A stretch of 64,000 nucleotides of DNA, taken from positions 496,001 through 560,000 of the forward strand of contig CBDCZY010000009.1 in assembly GCA_965224745.1 (NCBI GenBank). Direction: 5' to 3'. Below, one piece after another: positions 52,438-61,900 of the stretch. Below the pieces are notes generated by a model. It was not told the DNA's origin, made no database searches, and saw nothing but the letters and a program-made list of their open reading frames with translations. Position 1 is the first letter of the stretch; each line of letters begins with the position of its first letter. The stretch is from CBDCZY01 sp965224745 (GTDB lineage Bacteria; Pseudomonadota; Gammaproteobacteria; Methylococcales; Methylomonadaceae). The translations under genes and the position numbers were made by a program.

Positions 52438-52514
52438 CGGAGTGTAGCTCAGCTTGGTAGAGCACTGCCTTCGGGAGGCAGGGGTCGGAGGTTCAAATCC
52501 TCTCACTCCGACCA
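52438..52514 (+). tRNA. tRNA-Pro (CGG)
   Basis: 77 bases with CCA encoded. Acceptor CGGAGTG/CACTCCG, discriminator A, anticodon CGG in TTCGGGA, D-arm AGCTCAGCTTGGTAGAGC, T-loop GAGGTTCAAATCCTC. Confidence 0.97.
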
Positions 52515-52552
52515 AGATATTCCCCCAACAACTGGAAACAGGAATAGTATCC

Positions 52553-53914
52553 TCACAACTTGATATTTAGCGAATGCAGCTTTCTATATAAATGAGTTCT
52601 TTCCATGCCGATGGCAGCAGCTAATTTGGCGACGCTACCCCCGCTTTGATCAAAATGATATTCCAAGTAGGATCTTTCAAAGTGTTCCCGAGCATCTTTC
52701 AACGGTAGATTAAAAAAATCGGGAATTATTTGTTGATTTGGTACTTCTTCAATACTCGATCCGAGTCCTTTTTTAACCTCCTCAAGTTCGATCTCGTCAC
52801 CCACACCAAGAATCATTAGCCTTTGGATTAGGTTTTTTAATTCTCTTACATTACCAAACCAAGAATAGTTTCTTAAGTAATTTTGAGAAGCCACCGAAAA
52901 TTTTCGAAAAGGGAGCTTTTCCTGTGTAACAAAGTTATCAATATAAAGCCCCAATAAGCCGGGAATATCTTCGGCATGTTCTCTCAAAGGCGGCACAGTA
53001 AGTGAAACAACATTCAAGAGATAATATAGATCCTGTCGAAACCGCCCACTTTTGACTTCTTCCTCAAGATTCATTCTCGAAGCGGTGATAACGCGTGTAT
53101 CTACGCTAATAGTTTCGCTGCCTCCAACCCGTAAAAAAGAACTTGATTCTAGGGCACTCAACAGTTTGAGTTGAGTCTCTTCATCCATAGAACCGATTTC
53201 ATTGAGAAATAATGTCCCACCATGCGCCTGTTCAAGTAAGCCTTGATGTACTTTCTCGCCATCAGTTTTGCCAAAAAATTCGACAGCCGCATTTTCTGGG
53301 GATATGCTTCCAACCGATACTGCAACAAAAGGCCCATCACGATGCGAGCTGTTATTGTGCAAAAACTTTGCAAATAACTCCTTCCCTACCCCTTGCTCTC
53401 CGGTTAAAAGAACTCTTGCATCATGCTGAGCCAAGCGCCTTATTTGATCTTTAAGTCGATCGATGGTGGCACTTTTTCCAAAAGGTTCAATATATTCAAA
53501 TAACTGCTGTTTTAGCCCAACGTTTTCTTTTAATAAAGCTCTGGCTTCCAGCGCTCGCTCGACCATTAGCAGTAATTTTGCCAGTGACAAAGGCTTTTCT
53601 AAAAAATCATAGGCACCGAGACGAGTAGCCTCAACGGCAGTTTCTACTGTAGCATGACCTGACATCATAATGACTGGAAACAATTGTTGGCGCTGGTTAC
53701 TCCATTCTTTGAGCAAACTGATACCGTCTATATCTGGCAGCCAAATATCCAGAAGAACCAAATCAGGCGTCTTTTTTTTACAAAGAACCCTCGCTGCTTC
53801 AGCGTTTCCTGCTATAGCAACTTGGTAACCTTCGTCTTCAAGGATTTCATAAACAAGTTCTCTAATGGCTGGTTCGTCATCCACTACCAGAATGTACGGT
53901 ATAATTTTATCCAC
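52553..53914 (-). CDS. ntrX: NtrX-type response regulator with degenerate sigma54-interaction elements
   Basis: 453 residues. Receiver with phospho-acceptor Asp56 (LVLLDIW), AAA+ domain with Walker A (LLTGEQGVGKELFAK), and Fis-like HTH at the end (SVAKLAAAIGMERTHLYRKLHSL). The GAFTGA loop of sigma54 activators is missing; the region reads FFGKTDGEKVHQGLLEQ. The Walker B motif is FLNEIG with Asn in place of the usual Asp. It may therefore act as a DNA-binding regulator without activating sigma54 polymerase. Downstream of ntrY by 15 bp. Confidence 0.9.
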   Translation of the reverse strand: MDKIIPYILVVDDEPAIRELVYEILEDEGYQVAIAGNAEAARVLCKKKTPDLVLLDIWLPDIDGISLLKEWSNQRQQLFPVIMMSGHATVETAVEATRLGAYDFLEKPLSLAKLLLMVERALEARALLKENVGLKQQLFEYIEPFGKSATIDRLKDQIRRLAQHDARVLLTGEQGVGKELFAKFLHNNSSHRDGPFVAVSVGSISPENAAVEFFGKTDGEKVHQGLLEQAHGGTLFLNEIGSMDEETQLKLLSALESSSFLRVGGSETISVDTRVITASRMNLEEEVKSGRFRQDLYYLLNVVSLTVPPLREHAEDIPGLLGLYIDNFVTQEKLPFRKFSVASQNYLRNYSWFGNVRELKNLIQRLMILGVGDEIELEEVKKGLGSSIEEVPNQQIIPDFFNLPLKDAREHFERSYLEYHFDQSGGSVAKLAAAIGMERTHLYRKLHSLNIKL

Positions 53915-53929
53915 TTTAGATACTCGCCT

Positions 53930-56131
53930 TTAGATAATCTGTTTACTGACAGGAAACTGTATTAAAAAATGAGTTCCATGCTTGAAGCTGGAATCTAAAC
54001 AAATCTTGCCGCCGTGCTCCTCAACGATCTTTTTTACAATCGCCAACCCCAGACCGGTTCCATTTGTTTTGGTCGTTACATAGGGGTCAAATACGTTATC
54101 GACGTACTTTGGATCAACGCCAGGGCCGTTATCACTAATCATTATCTCAATACAATCCGCAATATTTTTTGATGATCTTTTCACACTTATTGTAATCAGG
54201 CCATGTTTTTCAATAGCCTCCAGAGAGTTTTTTATCAAATTGTGCAATAGCTGCCTTATTCTGACCGGATCGGCCTTTATATCAGGTAAAGGTTCAACAA
54301 AAGACGTTTCAAACCTTACCGTAGGTGGCGACCCATACAGTCCTAGCACCTCTTGTATCAACTTCTTCAAATCCACCTGCTCCATTTCTTTGCGGACAGG
54401 TCGAGCATAATCAGAAAATTCATCTACCATCTTTTTCATGGCCTCAACCTGATGAACAATGGTTTTGGTAGAACGCTCCAAAATGTCAACACTGTTAGGA
54501 TCAAGCTGTCCTGCTAATTTTTGTTGCAGACGCTCAGCAGCGAGTTGAATTGGAGTTAACGGGTTCTTTATTTCATGAGCCAGACGACGAGCAACTTCAC
54601 CCCAGGCCGCATTTTTTTGTGCCTGCATTAAATCAGTAACATCATCAAATACCATCACTGAACCAGTTCGCTCACCTTCAGAGGATAACAGCGGTGTTCC
54701 TCGACATAGTAATTCTTGGCGTCCTGCCGAACCAAAAATAGCAACATTTATTTGCCACGCTTGTTCATATTGTTCTAGATGCTCTTGTAATACTTTGGCC
54801 CAGTCAGCCAAACCAGGACGATTGACCATTAGAGTCGCTAATGATTGACCAGCATTACGGCTTACCGGCTCGTTTAGTATTGCATCGGCGGTTTGATTCG
54901 CTGTTTGAATTCTATAAGAACTATCAAAGCTAATAACGCCAGAAGTCAAGTTAGCCAAAATTGTTTCCAGATAAGACCGCTGATCTTCAACCTCCAGACT
55001 GGATAGACGAGCATAATCTCGTGCTTTGGCTATTCCAAGCGTCATTTCATTGAAAGAACTGACTAAAAAGCCAAGTTCGTCCCGATTCATTACCGGAAGT
55101 TGTTGCTCATAATTACCGGCAGCAACGGCTTGTGTACCTTTTACCAACTCTCTTACAGGAGCAACAATGTGACGAATACTTATAAATGCAACCCAAATTG
55201 AACCTAGCAAGCTAAGCAATAGTACCAGTGAAAGAGTCAAGGAAAAGCTGAATTTCAAAGAGTTTCTTAAAAAAGCCATCTCCTGATATCGATAAAAAGC
55301 AAATTCCACCGAATCGGCCAAGTCTATCAACCGCAGCGGCACGGGATAAAGTGCTAACAAATATTTGGCTTTTGATAGATCGACATTAACGATGGTCTGA
55401 ACCATCATTTTTTCCTGTCCCATTTGATCAAGCCCAACATAATCTTTGCCGCTAAGCAATTTCAATTTGACTTGATCATTAGGTAAGTGAGGCACAATTT
55501 CGCCCGGATTGACACTACTCGAAGCAATGATGCGCCCCTGACGAGAAAGCAAGGTCATTTCTTTGGCATCGGCAGTTTCCCGAATGGCATCTAATTCAAT
55601 CGCGATAGGTAAATCAAATCTTTTTTTTTGCAAATCCAAAGCCAACTTGCGAGTTTGCTTGAGATGCCAGCGCATATACTGATCCATAGACGCTTGGCTC
55701 AACTCAAGAGAATCATCCATCGCCCGATCGATCTCAACGTTAAACCAACTATCGATACTACGATGCAAGAATTGCATTGAAAAGTAAAAAACAATCGTCG
55801 CAGGTGCTAACGTCAGGAGTACAAATAGAAAAACCATTCTGGCTGTTAACCGAGATCCGGCCTCACGCTTTTTCAACTGCTCGAACAAGGAAATAACGTT
55901 GACCCCGACCAAAACTAATAGAATCACAGACCCTAAGAGATTGACCAGGAAGATCCAAGAATACATTTCATTTAGTTCAGAAGACTCTTGGGAAGCTGAA
56001 CTCATTAAGTGCAGTGACACCAATATCAAACCAAACAGCACAATCACAGAAACGCTAAACGGAATTTTTATATTGGTACTCACCATAGATTTGAGGTTAA
56101 AAACTAAATGGGAAAAAGTTTTGATAACCAA
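53930..56131 (-). CDS. ntrY: NtrY-type sensor histidine kinase
   Basis: 733 residues. Membrane segments at about 22-44, 58-80, 94-118 and 292-315 frame a periplasmic loop; then a HAMP domain, a PAS domain, the HisKA box VARRLAHEIKNPLTPIQ and an HATPase with NSLEA (N box) and DNGPGV, GTGLGLAIV (G boxes). It is thought to sense redox or nitrogen state and phosphorylate NtrX. Position after rsmB is conserved in many gammaproteobacteria. Confidence 0.93.
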   Translation of the reverse strand: MVIKTFSHLVFNLKSMVSTNIKIPFSVSVIVLFGLILVSLHLMSSASQESSELNEMYSWIFLVNLLGSVILLVLVGVNVISLFEQLKKREAGSRLTARMVFLFVLLTLAPATIVFYFSMQFLHRSIDSWFNVEIDRAMDDSLELSQASMDQYMRWHLKQTRKLALDLQKKRFDLPIAIELDAIRETADAKEMTLLSRQGRIIASSSVNPGEIVPHLPNDQVKLKLLSGKDYVGLDQMGQEKMMVQTIVNVDLSKAKYLLALYPVPLRLIDLADSVEFAFYRYQEMAFLRNSLKFSFSLTLSLVLLLSLLGSIWVAFISIRHIVAPVRELVKGTQAVAAGNYEQQLPVMNRDELGFLVSSFNEMTLGIAKARDYARLSSLEVEDQRSYLETILANLTSGVISFDSSYRIQTANQTADAILNEPVSRNAGQSLATLMVNRPGLADWAKVLQEHLEQYEQAWQINVAIFGSAGRQELLCRGTPLLSSEGERTGSVMVFDDVTDLMQAQKNAAWGEVARRLAHEIKNPLTPIQLAAERLQQKLAGQLDPNSVDILERSTKTIVHQVEAMKKMVDEFSDYARPVRKEMEQVDLKKLIQEVLGLYGSPPTVRFETSFVEPLPDIKADPVRIRQLLHNLIKNSLEAIEKHGLITISVKRSSKNIADCIEIMISDNGPGVDPKYVDNVFDPYVTTKTNGTGLGLAIVKKIVEEHGGKICLDSSFKHGTHFLIQFPVSKQII

Positions 56132-56210
56132 ACTCTATGCCCATGAATTGAAAGCGTCAACAAACAAAGTCAAAAGAAATTGTCCAAATGAATCGATATA
56201 ACCGATCGTT

Positions 56211-57572
56211 TTAGGATTTCTGTATCCTGGCGTAATAAAATCCATCCATGTCATTCTCACCGGTAATAATTTGCCTGCCAACGGGACGATGAAGACCCCA
56301 CGCAGCCTCAATGGGTAGTTCTCGAGCATCATTGAACTCATCCAAGAATCGCTGCACTTGTAACTCGTTTTCCTGCTTAACCACGGAACAAGTCGCATAA
56401 ACAAGCAAGCCGCCAGGCTTAAGCATGAACCATGCCGATTTCAAGATAGCGTATTGCATTTGTCTCAAATTCTCTAAATCGCTCGATTGTCGCAATAATT
56501 TTATATCCGGATGCCGCCTGATGACACCCAGCGCAGAACAAGGTGCATCAACTAAAATTCTATCGAAAGATTGACCGTCCCACCACTCTTCAGGTTGGGA
56601 GGCATCGCCTTGCAACAGCAGGGCAGATAATCCGGCTCTTACCAAATTTTCCTCAATTTTTTTTATTCGCCGATGGTCAATATCTAATGCAGTTAAAGAT
56701 GCTAAACCTGGTTCAGTCTCCAATATATGAACCGTTTTACCCCCTGGAGCTGCACACAAATCCAAAACTGTCTGGCCGGATTGTAAAACTAACAGCTGAG
56801 CAGCTAATTGGGCGGCGCCATCCTGGATGGAGACTATACCTTGGCCAAAACCAGGTAACTCTTCGACAGGGCAAGGAATTGCAAGCTTGATAGCAGCTTC
56901 ATTTGCAGCGATTGTATTTCCTTGCTTGCCTCCAACCTTTAATAGCTCTAAATAATCCTTAGGAGTTGTTTTTTGTAGATTTACCCGAAGCATCATCGGT
57001 GGCTGAACATTATTCTGTTCCAGAAGTTGTTCATAGTGATCTGGCCAATCTAGGCGCAAGAGATCAATAATCCACTTAGGATGAGAGACTGCTGCCTGCT
57101 TCTCCTCCTGCACTAACAAATCAAACGTTTGCTGTTCACGCTGAAAGCGCCTTAATACAGCATTAATCAGCGCCTTAGCCCATGGCTTTTTGTTGACCGC
57201 AGCCACTGTTTCGTAAATTGCCGCATGCTGTTTGACCCGCATAAAAGCAAGCTGATACAACCCCACTAAGGCAAGCATTTTCACTTGATTATCCTTAAGA
57301 GGTTTTATAAGTAATTTTTGCAAAATATAGTCCAAGCGGTGATACCAACGGATCACGCCATAGCTTACGGCCTGAACGAATGCTTTATCCTGAGTATTTT
57401 TTAAGGAAGACAGATTAGCTTGCTCAAGGGCAACGGTTAGCGATTGACCTTGATGTATAACATTATCCAGAATTTGAACTGCAATCCAACGTATATTAGC
57501 CAAGTGAGATGGGATTTGATTGATTAACCGGATGAGCGTTAAGGAAAGCTGAGACTGATATTCGTTTGCCAC
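56211..57572 (-). CDS. rsmB: 16S rRNA m5C967 methyltransferase
   Basis: 453 residues as listed, from a GTG at 57572; a TTG at 57503 just after the fmt stop gives an N terminus nearer to known RsmB (NIRWIAVQIL), so the true start is uncertain. NusB-like N-terminal domain, then a class I methyltransferase with LDLCAAPGGKT, the PCSALG block and the second Cys in YATCSVVKQENE. Order def-fmt-rsmB is standard. Confidence 0.92.
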   Translation of the reverse strand: MANEYQSQLSLTLIRLINQIPSHLANIRWIAVQILDNVIHQGQSLTVALEQANLSSLKNTQDKAFVQAVSYGVIRWYHRLDYILQKLLIKPLKDNQVKMLALVGLYQLAFMRVKQHAAIYETVAAVNKKPWAKALINAVLRRFQREQQTFDLLVQEEKQAAVSHPKWIIDLLRLDWPDHYEQLLEQNNVQPPMMLRVNLQKTTPKDYLELLKVGGKQGNTIAANEAAIKLAIPCPVEELPGFGQGIVSIQDGAAQLAAQLLVLQSGQTVLDLCAAPGGKTVHILETEPGLASLTALDIDHRRIKKIEENLVRAGLSALLLQGDASQPEEWWDGQSFDRILVDAPCSALGVIRRHPDIKLLRQSSDLENLRQMQYAILKSAWFMLKPGGLLVYATCSVVKQENELQVQRFLDEFNDARELPIEAAWGLHRPVGRQIITGENDMDGFYYARIQKS

Positions 57573-58434
57573 CAGGAAGCTGGACTTCTAGCAATCTGAG
57601 CACTCCGTCACTTGTTGCTACGTCCAGATATCCTTTACCATCAGACGAAACACTACCTGGCTTGGCCGAGGAGCTAGGTTGATGAATGGCTTCTGCTCGC
57701 CAAACCCTTAACACTTGACCATTGAAAACAGTCTGTGCAACAGGCCAAGCATTTAACCCCCTAACCTTTCTGGCAAGTTCATGGGCTGACAGGGTCCAAT
57801 CCAGTTCTGCTTCGCTTTTTTCAAGTTTGGCGGCATGGGTAACTTCAGTTTCATCCTGTCGCTCAGGAACAATTATTCCTTTCTCAAATCCCGGAAGGGC
57901 TTGCTTTAACGCCTGAGCACCTAGTATAGATAATTGGTCTTGTAATTGACTGGCAGAGCTTACTTCATCGATTTGGCATTCGAGTTTATAGAGCATATCT
58001 CCTGCATCCAGCTTTTTTACAACCTTCATGATAGTGACACCCGTTTTATGATCTCCTGCTAAAACCGCCCGTTGAATGGGAGCAGCGCCACGCCAACGTG
58101 GCAACAGCGATGCATGAACGTTAATAACACCAAGCTTTGGAATATCCAAAATAGCTTGCGGTAAAATCAAACCATAAGCAACAACAATCAGTAAGTCAGA
58201 ATTTAGTTCTTCGAACTGTTGTTGATCGGCCTCAGGCTTCAACGATAACGGTTGAAAAACCGGGATATCGTGCTGTTGCGCCAATAGCTTGATTGGACTT
58301 GGCGTGAGCTTACGTCCTCGTCCTGCAGGCCGGTCAGGTTGCGTGTAAACACCGCACACCAAATGATCACTAGCAATAATGGCCTGTAATGAAGGAATCG
58401 CAAACTCGGGAGTACCAGCAAAAATAATCCTCAT
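57496..58434 (-). CDS. fmt: Methionyl-tRNA formyltransferase
   Basis: 312 residues. Starts MRIIFAGTPEFAIPSL; the active core is HASLLPRWRGAAPIQRA with the conserved Asn/His set (INVHASLLP). It formylates initiator methionyl-tRNA. Six bp after def. Confidence 0.96.
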   Translation of the reverse strand: MRIIFAGTPEFAIPSLQAIIASDHLVCGVYTQPDRPAGRGRKLTPSPIKLLAQQHDIPVFQPLSLKPEADQQQFEELNSDLLIVVAYGLILPQAILDIPKLGVINVHASLLPRWRGAAPIQRAVLAGDHKTGVTIMKVVKKLDAGDMLYKLECQIDEVSSASQLQDQLSILGAQALKQALPGFEKGIIVPERQDETEVTHAAKLEKSEAELDWTLSAHELARKVRGLNAWPVAQTVFNGQVLRVWRAEAIHQPSSSAKPGSVSSDGKGYLDVATSDGVLRLLEVQLPGGKRISVSAFLNAHPVNQSNPISLG

Positions 58435-58440
58435 TTTTGA

Positions 58441-58986
58441 TTACACGATACCTTGTTGGTCATTTGCTGTGGCTCTTTGAAGTTTGTGAGCTTTTTCCAA
58501 TTTCTTTTTAATACGCTGCCTTTTTAGTGGCGAGAGATAATCAACAAACAACTTACCTTCAAGATGATCAATCTCATGTTGAATACAAACGCCCAATAAA
58601 TCATCAACTTCCATTTCGAACGTCTTACCCTTCCTATCCAAAGCTTTAACTTTAACCCGCTCTGCTCGGGTTACCTTTTCGAAGTAACCAGGAACCGACA
58701 AACACCCCTCTTCCGTTTCTTCAGTCCCTGTTTCTTCGACAATCTCTGGATTCACTAAAAACAGGGGGGAATTTTTTTCCTCGCTGATATCAATAACAAC
58801 CAATCTTTTTTGGATATTAACCTGAGTAGCCGCAAGCCCAACACCTTTTGACTCATACATGGTCTCTAGCATATCATCAAGTAAGCGACGAATATCATCA
58901 TTCACTTGATCAACAGGCAGCGCTATATTTCTTAATCTCTCATCTGGAAACTCAAGAATATTAAGGATGGTCACTTTCTTCTCCAC
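58441..58986 (-). CDS. def: Peptide deformylase
   Basis: 181 residues with all three motifs: GVGLAATQVN, EEGCLSVPG and the metal-binding QHEIDHLEG. Removes the formyl group from new proteins. Divergent from the lysM gene over 72 bp. Confidence 0.97.
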   Translation of the reverse strand: MEKKVTILNILEFPDERLRNIALPVDQVNDDIRRLLDDMLETMYESKGVGLAATQVNIQKRLVVIDISEEKNSPLFLVNPEIVEETGTEETEEGCLSVPGYFEKVTRAERVKVKALDRKGKTFEMEVDDLLGVCIQHEIDHLEGKLFVDYLSPLKRQRIKKKLEKAHKLQRATANDQQGIV

Positions 58987-59058
58987 AACTATATTTATTT
59001 ACTAGCATTCTATCTGAATTAATCTAGACTTTGGAATCGGACTATCATAAAAAACTCA

Positions 59059-60114
59059 ATGGGAATCAATATGTTTTTTCGATCTATATACAGCCTTGTA
59101 GTTCCTCTGCTAATCAGTTTAAGCGTTTCGGCTACCGAAATTAAATTAAACCCAGATCACCCGGACCAATACGTGGTGGTTAAAGGCGACACGCTTTGGG
59201 ATATTTCTGGCAATTTTCTTCAGAATCCGTGGCAATGGCCGGATATCTGGGAAAAAAACAGCCAAATTGACAACCCAAACTTAATCTATCCTGGTGATAT
59301 CATCGTATTTAGTTATGTGGATGGAAATCCCAGACTATCCTTAGCGAAATCCAGACGCGGTAAAAATGGCTATGAAAAATTATCGCCTCAAATCAGAACC
59401 TCGGATTCTAAAGAAGCGATTAAAGTCATATCTATTGATATGATCCAGCAATTTTTGATTTCCCCTAAAGTTGTTAGCGAATATGAATTAAAAAATGCGC
59501 CTTATGTGGTTGACATTGCTGGAGAACACTTGATAGCGGGCACTGGAGATAGAATTTATGTACGTTCTATCAAAGATCCGCAATCATCATCCTTTACTGT
59601 TTACCGTCCAGGCCAAGCGTATCAATCACCAGGAAACAAGGAAATACTTGGTTACGAAGCTGTATTTATTGCCGAATCAACGTTGTCATCTCCTGGTGAC
59701 CCGGCCACTCTGGTGATTAACAAAGCAGATCAAGAAATTCGCAAAGGCGATCGACTGCTATCTAACCCTGAAGGTCAAATTGACCTGAATTTTTACCCCA
59801 AAGTACCAGAAAACGCCATTGATGGGTCAATTATCAGCGTTTTTGAGGGTGTTTCTCAAATTGGTCAATACCATGTCGTCGTTATCGACAAAGGTTTAGC
59901 AGATGGCGTTAAATCTGGACACGTCCTAGAAATTTATCGACGAGGCAAAATTATATCGGATTCGATCAGCCAACTCAAAAATCAAACCGTAAAGCTGCCT
60001 GACGAACAAGCTGGCGTATTAATGGTTTTTCGTCCCTTTGACCGTGTGAGCTATGCGCTCGTAATGGAAGCAACTTCAGCTATCCATATTTTAGATAAAG
60101 TACACACGCCTTGA
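59059..60114 (+). CDS. Exported LysM-domain protein
   Basis: 351 residues; the Met at 59071 may be the true start. A Sec signal (cleavage after VSAT) is followed by a LysM motif (VVKGDTLWDISGNFLQNPWQWPDIWEKN...NPNLIYPGDII) that binds peptidoglycan, and a long uncharacterised C-terminal domain. This gene stands before dprA in many gammaproteobacteria. Confidence 0.9.
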   Translation: MGINMFFRSIYSLVVPLLISLSVSATEIKLNPDHPDQYVVVKGDTLWDISGNFLQNPWQWPDIWEKNSQIDNPNLIYPGDIIVFSYVDGNPRLSLAKSRRGKNGYEKLSPQIRTSDSKEAIKVISIDMIQQFLISPKVVSEYELKNAPYVVDIAGEHLIAGTGDRIYVRSIKDPQSSSFTVYRPGQAYQSPGNKEILGYEAVFIAESTLSSPGDPATLVINKADQEIRKGDRLLSNPEGQIDLNFYPKVPENAIDGSIISVFEGVSQIGQYHVVVIDKGLADGVKSGHVLEIYRRGKIISDSISQLKNQTVKLPDEQAGVLMVFRPFDRVSYALVMEATSAIHILDKVHTP

Positions 60115-60149
60115 TATTCAAAGGCTGATCAACTGGTATCAGCTGAAAA

Positions 60150-61229
60150 ATGCTTAAATATTGGTGTGCCTTACTTCGCACACCAGGTGTAGGAAGCAAA
60201 ACATTTTTACGACTTATTGAAGCCTCAGGTGACCCTGAGGCAATTTTTCAATCTTCTTATCAGTCACTTAAATCACTCCGGCTTCACGAACGCTCAATAG
60301 CGTATATTCGAGCGCCAGACTGGCAACAAATTGATGAAGACTTAAAATGGGCGGAACAAGCTGAAAATACCATTTTAACTTTAAGAGACAAACAGTACCC
60401 TACGTTACTTAGTAATATTTCCGACCCACCACCCGTTCTCTTTGTAAAAGGGACTGTAGCGTTACTCTCCCAACCTCAAGTCGCGATTGTTGGCAGCCGC
60501 AATCCATCTGAATCCGGGCTCCAGACGGCGTCTGAATTTGCTTATTGCCTGTCCCACTCGGATTTAATAATTACCAGTGGTATGGCGTTAGGTATTGACG
60601 CAGCCAGTCATCAAGGTTGTTTGCGAGCCAATGGTGCAACAATTGCTGTAATGGGAACAGGTTTGGATCGAGTCTATCCAGCCAGTCATCAGACCTTGGC
60701 GCACAGCATCGTTGCCCAAGGCGCCTTAGTCTCTGAGTTTCCTTTAGGAACACCGGCTAAAGCAGGTCATTTCCCCAAACGAAATAGAATTATTAGCGGC
60801 CTCTCAATGGGTCTTTTAGTCGTTGAAGCAGCTATGCAAAGTGGCTCCTTAATTTCTGCACGTTCTGCTTTAGAGCAAGGCCGGGAGGTTTTTGCGATAC
60901 CTGGATCGATACACAATCCTTTGGCGCGAGGATGCAATGCGTTAATCAAAGAAGGCGCCAAATTAGTCGAAACAAGTGACGATATTTTACAAGAAATCGG
61001 GCACTTTATGGGCATTTTCAAAACTCAACACCACTTAAAGGAAGAAAGACCGGAACTTGAACCAACTCAAGAAAAGTTATTGAATTGCATTGATTATGCC
61101 CCCACCTCAATTGATACATTGGTTGAAAAAATGAGTATCAATGTTGAAGTCATTTCTTCACTTCTTTTAATCCTTGAGCTACAAGGTTACATATCATCAG
61201 TAGCAGGAGGGTGCTACATTCGCATATAA
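60150..61229 (+). CDS. dprA: DNA-processing protein DprA
   Basis: 359 residues. Rossmann-like core with VAIVGSRNPSESGLQTA, TSGMALGIDAASHQG and GRKVFAIPGS-like EVFAIPGSIHNPLARGCNALIKEGAKLV. Helps load RecA on incoming single strands in natural transformation. C-terminal winged-helix end is present. Confidence 0.95.
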   Translation: MLKYWCALLRTPGVGSKTFLRLIEASGDPEAIFQSSYQSLKSLRLHERSIAYIRAPDWQQIDEDLKWAEQAENTILTLRDKQYPTLLSNISDPPPVLFVKGTVALLSQPQVAIVGSRNPSESGLQTASEFAYCLSHSDLIITSGMALGIDAASHQGCLRANGATIAVMGTGLDRVYPASHQTLAHSIVAQGALVSEFPLGTPAKAGHFPKRNRIISGLSMGLLVVEAAMQSGSLISARSALEQGREVFAIPGSIHNPLARGCNALIKEGAKLVETSDDILQEIGHFMGIFKTQHHLKEERPELEPTQEKLLNCIDYAPTSIDTLVEKMSINVEVISSLLLILELQGYISSVAGGCYIRI

Positions 61230-61245
61230 TGCTCAGTAATAATTA

Positions 61246-61740
61246 ATGAGCTCTATGACGAACGAGACAACTATGAAAGAAAATATATTTGATGTATTAA
61301 TGTATCTTTTTGAAAACTATCTGGAAGATGACTCAAATATACTTCCCAATAATGATGCTATTAGAACTGAATTGATGGAAGCTGGCTTTGAGAAAATCGA
61401 AGTCAAAGAAGCCTTTGATTGGCTTGAATCTTTAACATCTCACCGCAAAGTAAACCTATCAACCAGCTCTACTTTTCGCATTTTCTCACCAGAAGAAAAA
61501 GCCAAACTTGATTCTGACTGCCTCAGTTATCTGGTTTTTTTAGAGCAAGCCAAAATCCTTTCTGCCTCCAACCGCGAACTGGTCATCGATAGAGTAATGG
61601 CATTGTCTGACGAGGAATTACCACTCGATAAATTAAAATGGATAGTGCTAATGGTTTTATTCAGTCAACCAAATGAAGAAATTGCATTCTCACGTATGGA
61701 AGACTTAGTGTACGAGAATATTCCCGCACGACTGCATTAA
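61246..61740 (+). CDS. smg: Smg/DUF494 protein
   Basis: 164 residues. Begins with a hydrophobic-acidic stretch NIFDVLMYLFENYLED and follows the DUF494 pattern, including EEKAKLDSDCLSYLVFLEQAKILS. Conserved between dprA and topA; function unknown. An ATG at 61273 is an alternative start and fits the family's N terminus better. Confidence 0.9.
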   Translation: MSSMTNETTMKENIFDVLMYLFENYLEDDSNILPNNDAIRTELMEAGFEKIEVKEAFDWLESLTSHRKVNLSTSSTFRIFSPEEKAKLDSDCLSYLVFLEQAKILSASNRELVIDRVMALSDEELPLDKLKWIVLMVLFSQPNEEIAFSRMEDLVYENIPARLH

Positions 61741-61900
61741 ATCGTAATATAGCAACGGGAATTCCAGGAAATTTTGCTTGAAAGCATTCTGACTTAATTA
61801 TCTTCGCAACAACTTTAATAATCTACACAAAACGTTTAAGATTGATTTAAACGGAAGTTTTATTTCTCAAGGCTTAAGACATTCAAGGAAAAAATAATTC

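Noticed and set aside
56135..56404. Minus-strand 89-residue frame at the end of rsmB
   Set aside because: Another frame of a well-supported gene.
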